Shown piece after piece: positions 46,933 to 57,986 of a DNA stretch of 64,000 bases. The DNA is from Thermothielavioides terrestris NRRL 8126 (Eukaryota; Ascomycota; Sordariomycetes; Sordariales; Chaetomiaceae): NCBI RefSeq assembly GCF_000226115.1, contig NC_016459.1, positions 4,656,501 to 4,720,500 on the forward strand, given 5' to 3'. The stretch's first letter is position 1; the number at the start of each line of letters is the position of its first letter. Made by a program: the position numbers and the translations under genes. The notes beneath the pieces were generated by a model, which was given only the letters and a program-made list of their open reading frames with translations, was not told the origin of the DNA and ran no database searches.

Positions 46933-47392
46933 AGAGAGTAATTAGTGATCTCTCAAACCAAATTCGGGTATGCCCTCAAGCTGGGCCGTGATTGATGGTT
47001 GTCTAGCTCATGCTTCTTCGCCCTGAGTGGTGTTTACGCAGCGGTAGCTTGAAAAGGGGGTATTTGCCTGCGGGGAAACGAGAACCAGAGCCAACTGGGA
47101 CTCAGCGTCCCATCGGCGCTAGATATTGCGTCATGTCACGAGGACAGATGTTGGCTTGAAGCAGCAGTGGGGCTCAATCAGGTCGCTCAGAGTCTTGGTG
47201 TGTTTATGAGGGCACCCTGCCTGCCAGTGTGTAGCTTGACGAGTGTGTAGTAACTGCCTAATTGATTCTGTCAATCAAGGCTTGTTGTGTATGCAACGAC
47301 CCATGGCTATATCCATGGATGCCGATTATTGAGTGTCCCAGACATTGAGATTCGCTCACTGACTCGCACGAAAAATGAAAACAAAAAGGTCG
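46933..47392. other. intergenic between dehydratase and MFS genes
   Basis: This is 460 bp of 5' flank of the dehydratase and 3' flank of the MFS gene. Nothing specific was recognised. Confidence 0.4.
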
Positions 47393-49100
47393 CTAATTAT
47401 CTTTCCAGGCCCCACGCTTGTCAAGCCTCTCATCCGGGCTCTCCGCAAATGGGCTCTTCCTTCTCAGCTTTGGGCCAAGCTTCCAAAAAATCAGGGGGCC
47501 GGGGGCGAGAATGAGGCCGATGCAGCCGAGCAGCGTCAAGGTCCAGTGCACACCAATGCCGCTGTACATGGGTCTCGCGGCCATGACCATGCCTCCGGCG
47601 ACCATATACCGGACGAAGGTGATGCTCGACAGCGCGGTGGCCGAGTTCTCGCCGTAGCTGTCGATGATGTACTCGTAGCTGCTGACGTAGATGGCGAACA
47701 TGGCGGCGCCGTAGAGGAAGCATGCCCCGAGGCTGCACCAGATGGAGATGCTGCTGTCGTTCACCCACCCGAGCCAGAACAGCGAGACGGGCAGCAGCGG
47801 GCCCGCCACGATAGCCGGCCACAGCCGGAGTTCGGGCGCCACAGGCGCGCCCTTGACATGCTCCGTCTTTCGGCGCGTCCAGCTGTAGAAGCCCGGCGCG
47901 AGGAGGGTGCAAGTGGTGGTCCCCGCCGCGATGGCGCCAAAGCACGACCCCATTAACCCGGTCGACAGCCCGTACGTCTTTTCAAAGATGTATTCGAAGC
48001 CCGAAAGGAAGGTGAACATGAGGACGTAGATCAGGGTGAGGTAGAGGCCGAGGACCGCGATGACTGGCTCGGTACCGAAGAACCTGGGCGCCATGGTGAT
48101 GCCATGTTTTAGCCGCTCTTTGAACGTGGCCGATTGAGCATGCTCGGAGACATATCGTCGATCTCCGGTGGCGCGGCGAAGGCCCTGGGCTTTCCAGTCC
48201 AACAGGAGCGGCAGGTATGACTCGGGCAAGAAGAAGAGCGCGAGCAGAAATGCGGGCGCCGAGATGATCAGAGTGAACCACTCGTTCCAACGCCATCCGA
48301 GACGTGGACTTTCGACAGTCCAGCCGCTGGCGATGGGCGCAATCATGGGGGCTACGCGGACGTTGTTGAGGGTGGAATGATTAGTTCACTCGAGCTGTAA
48401 GCATTCCTAGAGCGTCAAGCACTGAGATACGCGACTTACCGGCCACATTGATCCACGCAAGGGCGGGAAACACAAGACTCCTCTTGACCGGGCGGAACTG
48501 GTCCCCCACGCTCGAGCCGTTGATGGTCAGAGTGGCGCTGACGCACACGCCCATGAAGAAACGGCACACCAGCCGGCCGTCAAACGACGGAGCGAGGGCG
48601 GCGCCGACCACGAAGCACAGGAAGCAGAAGGTGAAGACGAGATAGGTCGGGTTGCGGCCGACGGTCTCGGAAATGGGGCCGACGAAGACCGAACCGGCGC
48701 CGATTCCGAAGAGGTACAGGGCGACGATTAGGTTCTCGGCTACCCGGCTGTGGCCCTGTTCTTCGCTGGCTTTGCTGTTGGCCATGGACTCGGCGGCGCC
48801 CGCCCAGGACTGGACGAAGGTCAGATACCCGACGATGGCGATGTTGGTGCCTCTGCGAAGCAGCGACCAGTTGCGCGGGTCGATGGGGTCGTCGTCGCCG
48901 GTGGTCGTGACGTAGATCTTGCCATCTTCGCTGCAATACTGCAAACCTGATGGTTGATCCGGCCCGGACTTCTCTGCGTCGTCGACCGTGGTCTGCTGGG
49001 GACTAGCACGGCCTTTGGCTCCCTTACCGGGCCGGCCTTTGTGGTTGAATCGGTCGGCAGCTTGCCTCTGGAGACGCCGTCGTTGGACAAGGGACCACAT
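47393..49100 (-). CDS. MFS transporter, DHA1-like (drug:H+ antiporter type)
   Basis: This is a plasma-membrane exporter or permease of the fungal DHA1-like class. Exons 48440-49100 and 47393-48351 (donor GTAAGT, acceptor CGCGTAG, phase 1) give 539 aa. The hydrophilic N-terminus (about 85 residues) ends in DDPIDPRNWSLLRRGTNIAI, the usual lead-in to TM1. Later marks are LYLFGIGAGSVFVGPISETVGRNPTYLV, FFMGVCVSATLTINGSSVGDQFRPVKRSLVF, IAPIASGWTVESPRLGWRWNEW and LFFLPESYLPLLLDWKAQGLR. In the C-terminal half there is SSYEYIIDSYGENSATALSS. The frame stays open to 49193, but ATG49100 is the better start. Being next to the sugar-acid-type dehydratase on the same strand suggests, but does not prove, a shared metabolic role. 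Confidence 0.88.
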
Positions 49101-49590
49101 GGCGATGGGAATGGGACGAATTGAGACGGGGAAGCCCAAGCAAGAGCAACAAGAACTCGGTACATGAAGGCAGGCAATTGCTCGCCGCATCAATTAAGTA
49201 CCCACCGTCTCAAGCTGCTCGGCCCCTTTGTACAGCGGAACCTGTTCCTGGTAGGCGATCAGTGAGCCGCTAGGCATGTCGTGACGTAATGGAAGGCCCA
49301 CGACATTTGGATGCTTTGGGCCCGTCCCAAGCAAGGCAGATATCGAATAGTGTTTTTTATTATGAATTTTCAATTGTCGAATTGTTGAGCACCTTAAAAC
49401 TTGACGCGCGGCAGACAGTATTTAGACAGCCACAAGAGACTGACAAGTGATTGCGCACAGCAACGTGGAATATGGGTTACGGAGAGATTGCGGAAAGAGT
49501 CGCAGGCCTGGTACTCACAGAGTAGCCGCGGCACTGACGGCAAGGGCAGCACAATCTTCAGTTGAACAACCAAGAGGCGCACCCCTCAGC
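49101..49590. other. intergenic between MFS and HHE genes
   Basis: This holds the 5' flank of the MFS gene and the 3' flank of the HHE gene. It has a short AT-rich stretch near 49345-49380. No gene was seen. Confidence 0.4.
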
Positions 49591-50197
49591 TCACTCCTCC
49601 GAGATCCCAAGCTTCACCATCAGCTCCTGCCGCGGCATCTCCAGAACAGCAGAGAGGGTCCTGTCATCGGGCACGCCATTCTCCCCGTAGGGTCGCTGCA
49701 AAAGCTCCTTGAGGTCCTCGTACTTCTTCCCAAGCTCTTCCGACTCGGACTGGGACAGGCTCTCCTCCAACCGGCGCAGATCGCTGGCGCTCTCTTCCCT
49801 GACGTGAGGCTCGAGATCGACCCAGATGGCGTGCAGCGCCGAGTCGAAGCTGGGCTCGGCGGGACTGAACCTCTGCATGTGCCGAAGCTTTGCATTCATC
49901 TGGGACATCACTGTTCATTAGGTTCTCAAGGAGGCGAGTTCCAAGCACCCCCAGACAGACCGGCGATCGACTTACGCTGTCGAAATCGTCCGAGAGCCGT
50001 CGGTGCCGCTCCCCGCCGTGCGCAATGTGGTGCTCAAGGGCTGGGGCAACGACCAAGTCGTCCACGATCAGGTAGCGGTCCAGCGCCCAGACGAACTCGT
50101 CTGGCTTGCGGTTCTCGGGGTTGGCATCCCGGAGGCGTCGAAAAGCACTCTTGATGAGCGCGTGGTCTTGTTTCACGGCGTCCGAGATTCGAGGCAT
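49591..50197 (-). CDS. hemerythrin-like HHE cation-binding protein
   Basis: This is a small, probably cytosolic protein with the HHE/hemerythrin four-helix fold that binds a di-iron centre. Family members act in oxygen, NO or metal sensing or storage. Exons 49976-50197 and 49591-49899 (donor GTAAGT, acceptor CCCAG, phase 0) give 176 aa. Metal-ligand candidates in order: His12 in KQDHALIK, the LEHHIAHGGERHRR cluster near 55-65, His near 80 (KLRHMQRF), and His-Glu in LEPHVREE near 105. The C-terminal 60 residues are charged and helical (ESLSQSESEELGKKYEDLKE). No membrane or export signal is seen. Fungi often carry several paralogues; this one shows no fused domain. Confidence 0.9.
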
Positions 50198-51147
50198 TGT
50201 CGATTTTCACCAAGGGACCAGTAGCACTTGAAAGATTGTTGCAAGAGCTCCCGTTCGGATCTGTTGTGGTTTGTTGCCGTGTTCACTTTGTATAGCCAGG
50301 GGCGATCGATGGCCCAGTCCAGGAAAGCTGAGCGCCAGCAGGACATGACGTCAACCAGCTGTAATTAATGGGCAGGTGCCTTCCATCAATCAACCTATGA
50401 CCAATCAGAGGGAGCCGAAGCAGCCATGGTTCATTGCTGCCTGTCGCCTGTAGCCTGAAGCTTGCAGCCTCGGTAACCACACCATTCTTCTCATTCAGCC
50501 CTTCGCAGTCGTTGTTGCGATCTGTATCCCAGCCGTCCGGAAAACTGTGCTTTGTGGCTCTTCAAACCCAGTTTGACTTCGTCCGTACCTCGGGTCGATC
50601 AGCCCTAGTACACCGTAAGTCTTGTCGCGAGGCCCGCTCGAGTGGAAGACCCGCTTGTCGTAGACGAGTTAGGTTCTCGAGCGTGAACCTCCAGGCCTCC
50701 GGGTTCGGGTCTGTGCTGCTGTGGAAGTAGCTCCGCCAGTTGGCAAGCTTCGCGACGTCGTGTTCGAGGGGCACGGCGATCTCGTCGGCTTGCATGAACA
50801 TGGTGCTCGGGCTGCAGCCGAGGACGTCGCAGCGCGCCTCGATGTTGCGTGCCGCGGCCACGAGGTCAGCCCATGTCTCCGCACACCAAGACCGCTAACT
50901 CACTTAATAGCTTGCTGACTACGCTCAGTTCAGCCAGATGCTTACATTTATCATTGTTCTACTATATATTTCTGCTTCTCGGTATTTAGCCGCCTCTCTC
51001 CTTTCTAGAATCATGTCCCGTAGGCGTAGCTCTATTCCTTGAAGTCAAGTTTTGGAAAATTAGACACGGTTTCACCCAGGCTAACTGGGAGTGGTCTTCT
51101 TATTTTGTTTTTATTTATTTGTTTTCTTCTCCCTTTGCGCGGCGAGT
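50198..51147. other. intergenic with a gene fragment
   Basis: It contains a CCAAT box (GACCAATCAGAG, 50399-50410) about 200 bp upstream of the HHE start, and the unrecognised coding-like fragment listed separately. The rest shows no gene. Confidence 0.4.
50562..50896 (-). pseudogene. unrecognised coding-like fragment
   Basis: On the minus strand a frame with strong coding character reads SWCAETWADLVAAARNIEAR, TMFMQADEIAVPLEHDVAKL and ANWRSYFHSSTDPNPEAWRF. It is bounded upstream by an in-frame TAG overlapping a GTTAG that could be an acceptor, and it has no clear start codon or partner exons. I do not recognise the family. It may be an internal exon of an unmodelled gene or a relic of a deleted one. 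Confidence 0.3.
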
Positions 51148-51441
51148 TTACCCGCCGTAGTATCGCACGCTGCTTCCCCCTACCAGTGCCCGAGGGACTC
51201 CGATCGACAGCGAAAACTGGCCCTCGGGCATGACGGCGAGGATACACTTAGCGCCTGAGAGTCCTGTAGTGTTTGAAACCTTCGGCCGTCCTTGCTGCGG
51301 TATTTTACGAGTCACTTCAGCTGGCAGTCCACACCCTGATACAAAGATCCGACCCATCTCTGACTTTTGGCCGAGTTGGAAAAGGATGTTGCAGAGGACG
51401 AACGCCAAGGCCAGGAGGACCGTAAAGGTTCGAATGATCAA
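51148..51441 (-). CDS. putative small secreted protein, unknown
   Basis: This is a 97-aa open frame with a convincing N-terminal hydrophobic signal (MIIRTFTVLLALAFVLCNIL). The remaining 70 residues include two Cys (SGCGLP and AKCILAV) and one NTT glycosylation site, ending GGSSVRYYGG. I do not recognise a family. Support is limited to the signal-like start and the clean frame. A continuation through an intron cannot be excluded. Confidence 0.35.
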   Translation of the reverse strand: MIIRTFTVLLALAFVLCNILFQLGQKSEMGRIFVSGCGLPAEVTRKIPQQGRPKVSNTTGLSGAKCILAVMPEGQFSLSIGVPRALVGGSSVRYYGG

Positions 51442-52189
51442 TCTGTTGAACCTATGAGCCTCTTGGCTAGTTCAACTACGAGGAAGCAACATCGCCAGCC
51501 TCATCCTCCCCGCTTTGACGCGGTATGTGTTTCGCTGCCATCACATGCCCCGTTCAGTTCGTTTAGCCCACCCGCGGACAACGTGACAACGGAGAAATTC
51601 ACCGAAAGCTGCAGTGGCCTCCGCGCCCAGCCAATTTGCGGAGCACAGGCCTCCGTCTCCCCTTTGGCCGTAGTGCGTAGTGTAGCAGTGAAGCCGGGAC
51701 TACGACCGCGCAGACTGCTCATTGGCGCGCATGACTCCACGGCGGCAGTTTCACCCACTTCCCGGGCTCTGGGGGGTGACCACCTGCCATTACCTCGATT
51801 TGAACTTGCGTCAGTCGGGTTCAAGCCGACGACGATGGACGAGTATGCACCGGCCTATGGATGTTCATAGCTCGCCGTGGCTCCTTAATTCCTTGCTGTT
51901 CAAGTGGGCGGAATAACAATGCTAGCCTTACGTCTCGCCATCCGGAGGCGGAAGAACTAAGACAACCCGAGTCAACAACGCAACCTTGTCCCGGAACAAC
52001 CACCTATGGAGGGCCCGCACTCTCGAAAACAGACTAAGCCCCTTTTCAATTTCTTGCCGGGGTATGGTACACCATCGTGATGCCCAAAAGGTCGGGAGAG
52101 AATGAAGATATAAAGCGGCTTCGCCATGGCAGCTTCCGACAGACGCGAGCAGCGCCCTCCCCCGACTCTGATCATCATCGGTCTTCGCC
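51442..52189. other. intergenic, GH43 promoter region
   Basis: It includes a TATA box close to the GH43 start (next entry) and a CCCCGC sequence at 51508-51513 that matches the CreA consensus SYGGRG on the minus strand. A single site so far upstream is weak evidence for carbon repression. Confidence 0.4.
52109..52115 (+). promoter_or_regulatory. TATA box of the GH43 arabinanase gene
   Basis: TATAAAG lies 75-81 bp before the ATG at 52190, a normal distance for inducible fungal extracellular-enzyme genes. Confidence 0.55.
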
Positions 52190-53296
52190 ATGGTCAAGCT
52201 CACGGATCTCTCCGGCGCAGCTCTGCTGCCTAGTCTCGCCTCAGCCTACGCGCTGCCGGGGGCGTGCAGCGGAACCTGCACCAACACGCATGATCCGTCC
52301 ATCATCCGGCGCGCGGACGGCACCTACTTCCGCTTCTCGACGGGCGGCAAGATTGCCGTCCACACAGCGCCGGACCTGACCGGCCCCTGGACCTACAGAG
52401 GTGCCGTCTTGCCCAACGGATCGTCCATCAATCTGGCCGGCAACGACGATCTTTGGGTGGGTTTTTTCTTTGATGTAGCCTTAGACAATAGACTACGTAT
52501 GTACTGAGCCGAGGACCGCCCACAGGCCCCAGATGTCTCCCTCGTCGGCGACGAGTACTACCTGTACTACGCGGTCAGCACCTTCGGCTCGCAGAACTCG
52601 GCCATCGGCCTGGCCCGCTCGTCCAGCCTGGACGTGGGCACGTGGACCGACCTGGGCGCCACGGGCGTCGCCTCGGACCCGAGCAAGTCGTACAACGCCA
52701 TCGACCCGAACCTGATCAGGGACGACGGGGGCAACTACTTCCTGACCTTTGGCAGCTTCTGGGGCGACATCCAGCGCGTGCGCATGACGCCGACCAAGGT
52801 GAACGGCGACGTCTACCAGGTCGCCTACGACCCGAACGACACGGCCATGGAAGGCGCCTACGTGTTCAAGTACGGGTCCTACTACTACCTGTTCTACTCC
52901 AAGGGCCAGTGCTGCGGCTACGACACGAACAAGCCGGCCGCCGGCAAGGAGTACAAGATCATGGTGTGCCGCAGCACCTCGGCCGTGGGGCCCTTCGTCG
53001 ACAAGAACGGCGTGTCGTGCCGCAATGGCGGCGGGACGGTGGTGCTTGAGTCGCACGATTGGGTTTACGGCCCCGGCGGCCAGGGCGTGTACCAGGACCC
53101 AACCCACGGACCGGTCAGTTATCTTCGCCAAATCTCCCCCCTTTTAGTCGGTCTCCGTGCTGACGGCATGTTCTGTCTGCGCTTGTTCCAGGTTCTGTAC
53201 TACCACTATGTTGACACCCGCATCGGTTACGCGGATGGCCAGAAGCAGTTTGGCTGGAACACGATCGACTTTTCCAGTGGCTGGCCAGTTGTCTGA
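52190..53296 (+). CDS. GH43 arabinan endo-1,5-alpha-L-arabinosidase
   Basis: This secreted enzyme cleaves the alpha-1,5-arabinan side chains of plant pectin. Exons 52190-52456, 52526-53113 and 53192-53296 (all phase 0) give 319 aa, the usual size of single-domain fungal arabinanases. The N-terminus is a modest signal peptide, probably cleaved near residue 21. The five-blade beta-propeller residues are in place: Asp35 (THDPSIIRR, base), Asp149 (YNAIDPNLI, pKa modulator) and Glu198 ([10 protein letters not shown], acid). Other family blocks are [30 protein letters not shown] and [16 protein letters not shown]. No carbohydrate-binding module is present. The first donor is GTGGGT. The protein probably helps feed pentoses to sugar transporters, but no physical cluster with one is seen. 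Confidence 0.94.
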
Positions 53297-54091
53297 GCCG
53301 GGAACTGGGCATTATTTCGAGACTGCTTTGGCAAGTAGACACCTATCATCGTGTGCCGTCTCAACCAGGAAGCGGGACGTGATGATAGGGCGTGGATAAT
53401 TCTATCTAGGGGAGAGCGGGACATGAAATGTCTTCGATTACCCTGGCAGTAAAGAGGGACATACGATTGCAGCTCGAGGATGTGGCTCATAATCAAGTTT
53501 ACCGCTTAGATCTGGGGCGAGATGTGTAGCGTCGTCATTGGTCACGCTCCCTTTGCAGCTTCGTTGACCAATACACACACGAGCAGTTGATCTTGCGAAG
53601 GCCGTGAAGCGTTGGTGGAAGCTACTCCTGGCAGCAAGCAAGCAAGGGAAAGACAAGGAGCTTCAACGGGGCTGTGGCCGTGGGTGGCCCTCGATGGTGC
53701 CATCTCTAGAAGACCGAGCCAGGTAGCCATAGAGACAAGCGAATCTGAGGCTCAAATGTCAGGGAATAATCGTTGTCTCTGCGCAGACTCACCGGGCTGA
53801 GCCCGTAGCGTGTGAGCGTCGTATCCACGTCAGGCATCCAACCTCTGAGCAGGCCCACCTTCCACATATTGGGTATCGTGCGAATCTCACGTCTGTTGAC
53901 TTCCTGAGCGGATATCAACACTCGAGCGTCTGTATGGAAAATTTACCGCGATTGAATCGTTTGTAATTGAACCAGCGATCGCCGAAATAGCAATTGTACT
54001 GAGACACATCGCGGCCCTGTTTCGCATCGCTCTGCAAAAAATATCAATGTGCATGGCATCATCAGCATCCCCATCCACCAGGACGCTTGCA
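53297..54091. other. intergenic between convergent genes
   Basis: This is the shared 3' region of the GH43 and nucleoside transporter genes. No gene or repeat was recognised. Confidence 0.45.
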
Positions 54092-56147
54092 TTAAACCAT
54101 CCCCTCCGTGAACAACATGCCAGCAATGCTGGCTGAGGTCAGAGTCGAGAGGACACCGCAGCAGAAGGCCGAGATGGAGACCTTAACAACATCGCCAGAG
54201 CGGCGAGGGGAAATCTGCGAGAGCACACCGATCTGAATGCCGAGCGAGCCGATGTTGCCGAAACCCTATTCAACAAGAGATCAATGATCGATTCTCAAAC
54301 TGCCGGAAGGTTTCCAAGCGAGGAGAGTTGACTCGGGGAGAATGGACTCACGCAGCAGGCATAGGTCGCAATCAGCCGCGAGCGAGGCGCCATGGCGAGA
54401 TAGCGGGGGTCGCTGACCAAGGCCTTGAAGGCCGCGTACTCGTTGATGATGATCTTCTTGCCGATGAGCTCGCCCACAGGCAGCAGGTCGGCCTTCGGCA
54501 CGCCCAGGAGCCAGGAGACGGGGTACAAAAGATAACCCAGGATGAGCTCCAGGGAGAGAGTCGGGCGCGGGGCCGAGAGGCCCCAGTACCCGCCCCACCA
54601 GCCCAGCAAGCCGTTGACCAGGCCGACAAGAGCGATGACCGTCAGCACGCAGGCGACGATGGTGGCACCGATCTTGAGGCCAAGCCAAGAACCGTTCGTA
54701 AAGGCGTGGAGCGCGTTGACCGTGCGCTCGTCGTCGGCGTGCTTAGGCACCTCGACCTTGCCGGCCGTGAGGGGCGTCTCGGTCTCGGGATACCGCATCT
54801 TGGATACGGCCAGCGTGGCGGGGATCGACATGATGCAGCTCGACACGAGCGCCTGGGCGTTCAGGCCCATGCCGATGTAGGCCACCAGGACGGAACCGGC
54901 AATGGTGGCGAAGCCGCACGTCATGATCTGGTGGATCTCCGCCATGGTCAGGTAGTCCATGAACGGGCGGATGAGCATGGCGGACTCGCCCTGGCCGATG
55001 AACGGGGTGGCGGCGGCGACGACGGCCTCGGCGCCCGACACGCGCAGGCTCCAGAAGAAGAAGACGGCAAACTTGGCAATGAACCACTGCAGGAAACCGA
55101 TGTAGTAGAGCATCTGGACGAGCGCAATGAAGAAGATGATGGCCGGGACGACACCGGTCAAGAACCAGCCCCTGTTGGCCGTGTCGTCGTCGGTCAAGAA
55201 GGCCAGGCCCTGGCCGGCGAAACCCAGCAGCTGGCGGGCCATGTCCGAGATGAACTTGAAGATGTCGTAGCCGGCCTTGGTGCGCAGCACGAAGACGGCG
55301 ACGATGAACTGCGTCAGCATGCCGCCGATCACGGTGTGCCACGGGATGATGCGCCAGTTGCGCGACGTGACGGTGAGAACGAAGAGCATGACGATGAAGC
55401 CGAAGATGGAGATGGCACGGTTCGCCCGCGTGTTGTCTCCCGTCTCCTCGGGGACGAGGCTTCCAATCAGGAAGACGGCGAGGGTGACGAGAGCGGCGAT
55501 CGGCTTGCGCAACTTCGCCGGAACAGCGTCGTAGCCACGGCCGACCGTGTTGCCCCAGATCCACTGCGCCGGGCGCAGGACCACGGAGGTCGGGAAGTAT
55601 AAGAAGAAGTTGCGCACGACCAGGGCGATGTAGATCAGGCTCGGGATCAGCCAACCTTTCCCATCGGTGTAGCGAAAGAAAACGAGGCCGTAAATCCACC
55701 ATCTGCAGCGGCCGAGGCCATCAGCGGGACGGTCCACAAGCAAGCAGGGGCGCCAACGAGCACCACGCAAGTGTGACAAGCGGGTTGGGGGGCCACAGAC
55801 GCGGTGAATAGTAAGAGCGTGACCAGCCAGGCCAGCTTCTTCCAATGCCGGCGCAGCCAGAGGACAGCCGGCCATTGTTCTCTCTCCGTCACGGGCCTGG
55901 CGTGCAACGAGCCCACCATCTCGCTCTGCTTTTCCGGGTCGAATGCGTACTGCTCGACCGGCAACGAGGCGTTCTTGGTATCCATGGCGGACCCGGACCC
56001 GGACCTAGCACCGGCGGCGCCGCTGCTGCTAGAGCTCCGCTGCTCCTGCGCCGGGTGTCCCGTGTGCTGCTGGTGTGCCGGCACACTGGACTCGATGCTG
56101 TCTTGGCCGGTGCCGGTGTGGGCGTGTTGCTCGTCGGAGGAAGCCAT
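54092..56147 (-). CDS. concentrative nucleoside transporter (CNT/SLC28 family)
   Basis: This is a membrane symporter that imports nucleosides with H+ or Na+. Exons 55801-56147, 54352-55702 and 54092-54265 (donors GTCTGT and GTGAGT) give 623 aa. The N-terminal 85 residues are hydrophilic and His/Ser/Gly-rich. TM segments start at WKKLAWLVTLLLF, and the first splice restores FTAWWIYGLVFFRY. The gate domains carry FLTGVVPAIIFFIALVQMLYY and the CNT signature GQGESAMLIRPFMDYLTMAE-IHQIMTCGFATIAGSVLVAY around residues 350-390. The last part has INEYAAFKALV, and after the second splice GFGNIGSLGIQIGVLS, the conserved C-terminal repeat, with a final SIAGMLFTEGMV. The first donor (GTCTGT) is non-optimal but is the only one that keeps phase and family fit. 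Length agrees with fungal CNTs. Confidence 0.92.
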
Positions 56148-57986
56148 GCTGTGGCTTAAAGCGCGAGGTCACTGCCGAGTGCTGAAGCTGGGCCCTTGAC
56201 ACGTGCGTGTTGAAGGCACGGCCGATGGCGTTGAATCCGTGAACGGCGGAATGGGGGCCCCGTGAGAGCAGCGACGGCTCGAATCCAACCGATGCGCCGA
56301 CCAGTGGACCAACGCGGTGACGGCGGAAGGGGGCGCACAGCCGGAACTTTATTTATCAAGGGCACCTGGCCTGGCAACTACACTAGGGCACAGTTCCCTC
56401 ATCAGAGATAAGCCCTGGAGGCGGCACGGGAAGGAGCTTCCCGTGGCAGATAAGCCGGCGGCATGCGATGCGTTCCACGAACACCTGTGGGGTAATCATC
56501 ATCTATTTTTTTCTCTGGCCTGACGGCCACACGATAATAGTGTATTCCGCATGTGGTACCTAACCAGGGATGTCCCACCGTCGCTTGCATGATGATGATG
56601 ATTGGGATGATAGGTGGTAGGGAGCACTCCGTTCGGTCTTACTGTGTACTTTCGGCGGGCCCCGTTTCGGCGCGTTGGTTGGGATCCGCGGGTCAGGGTG
56701 GGTCGGTCTCGGCGTCGCCGCTCCCGAGTTGAACTGCTCTGCGCCGCCAATTGACCAATCATAACGGCCGTGCCCCGAACCTCGCGCGGAGGGAGGAGGT
56801 GCCTTCCATGTTGGCCACCGAGAACTGCCCACTCACCATTGACGGCGGGAGAATCGTCCGCTCGAGTGGCACGGGCGAAGAATCCCTTGGTGAGCTGCTG
56901 GGGTGCCACCTTCTTCTTTTGCCTAGTGCAACACAATCACTAACGCTGAGTTATCTTATCTAGGAAGTTGTGCATGCACCGTGTGGCAAACAAGAATAGT
57001 TGGAGATACAAGTCTCTGATTTGATGTCTTGGGAGATAACTACCTTATGAATAGCCCTGAGTCAACGCGCAGGACACTGTCTCGCTGTTGCTAGAAGAAG
57101 GGGCCAGGCGCAGTCCACTTGGTGCCTCATTGCCCGAATTTTCGACAGTTTTCATCGAACGCAAGGGCGGTTTGACAGAAAATTTTGGCCTCAACATTGA
57201 ACATCCCACCTGCCAATTCCAGGAAGCTCTGAAAGTGGGGTCACGCACCCCGCAAACGCTAAACCCGCACAGTGAGGAAGCAGTCGCGGAATAACTGCGC
57301 TAAAACAAGGCGGAGACCATGACCCTTGAAATGGAGTCCCTGGGGCTTGCAACGAGGTGAAGTTGACAGAGGGGTTTGGGGCACGTGAGAATTTTGCACG
57401 AAAGAATTCTCACTTCACTACAGCAGTGGAGGCTAGGCAGAGCTAGGAAGGTACGCCGAAGTTATTTGACATCAGCTTCATGGCCGAGACTGAAGTTGGT
57501 CGCGTGCCTCGCTGGATTCGGCAAACTTTCTCCAATTTTCGGTCCCAGGCTCCCGGGACAGAAACTTGCACCTAGTATTGCAGACTCGGCAGGGCCCACA
57601 CGATCTGAGCAAATTGCGGGAGGGTGTGGTGTCTCACGACTGCATGCATGCTCTGCATTGCCAAGTCCAGCCCGTGACCTCAGGCTGGCCTTCCGTGGCG
57701 CTGGGATATGGTGTCGCCTCAGGCGCAGTGGCTCGAGCAATCCATACCTTACATACCACACGGGAGTATCCGCAGCCACAGAGCAAGTCGCACCATCCCA
57801 TCCCCTACTTCGGGCATTGGAGAGATCGGCGCCCTGGCCTCGGTGACGGCGCCTTCGGTGCGACCGGCGCGATACACCAAATATCAGGAGCGAGGCACGG
57901 CGGGATCCAGGGGTCCAGGCGGTCACGGTAATGTCCTCCAGGGGCAAATTATAGGATATTTGGCCAATGGCACGAGCTAAGTCAGC
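56148..57986. other. 1.8-kb intergenic region
   Basis: This is the 5' flank of the CNT gene and the 3' flank of pnk1. No coding exon was recognised. Short ATGATGATGATG and GGTACCTA motifs occur near 56589 and 56557. Confidence 0.4.

Noticed and set aside
54328..55602. 424-codon plus-strand open frame opposite the nucleoside transporter
   Set aside because: Asp/Gly/His-rich antisense shadow of the CNT exon.
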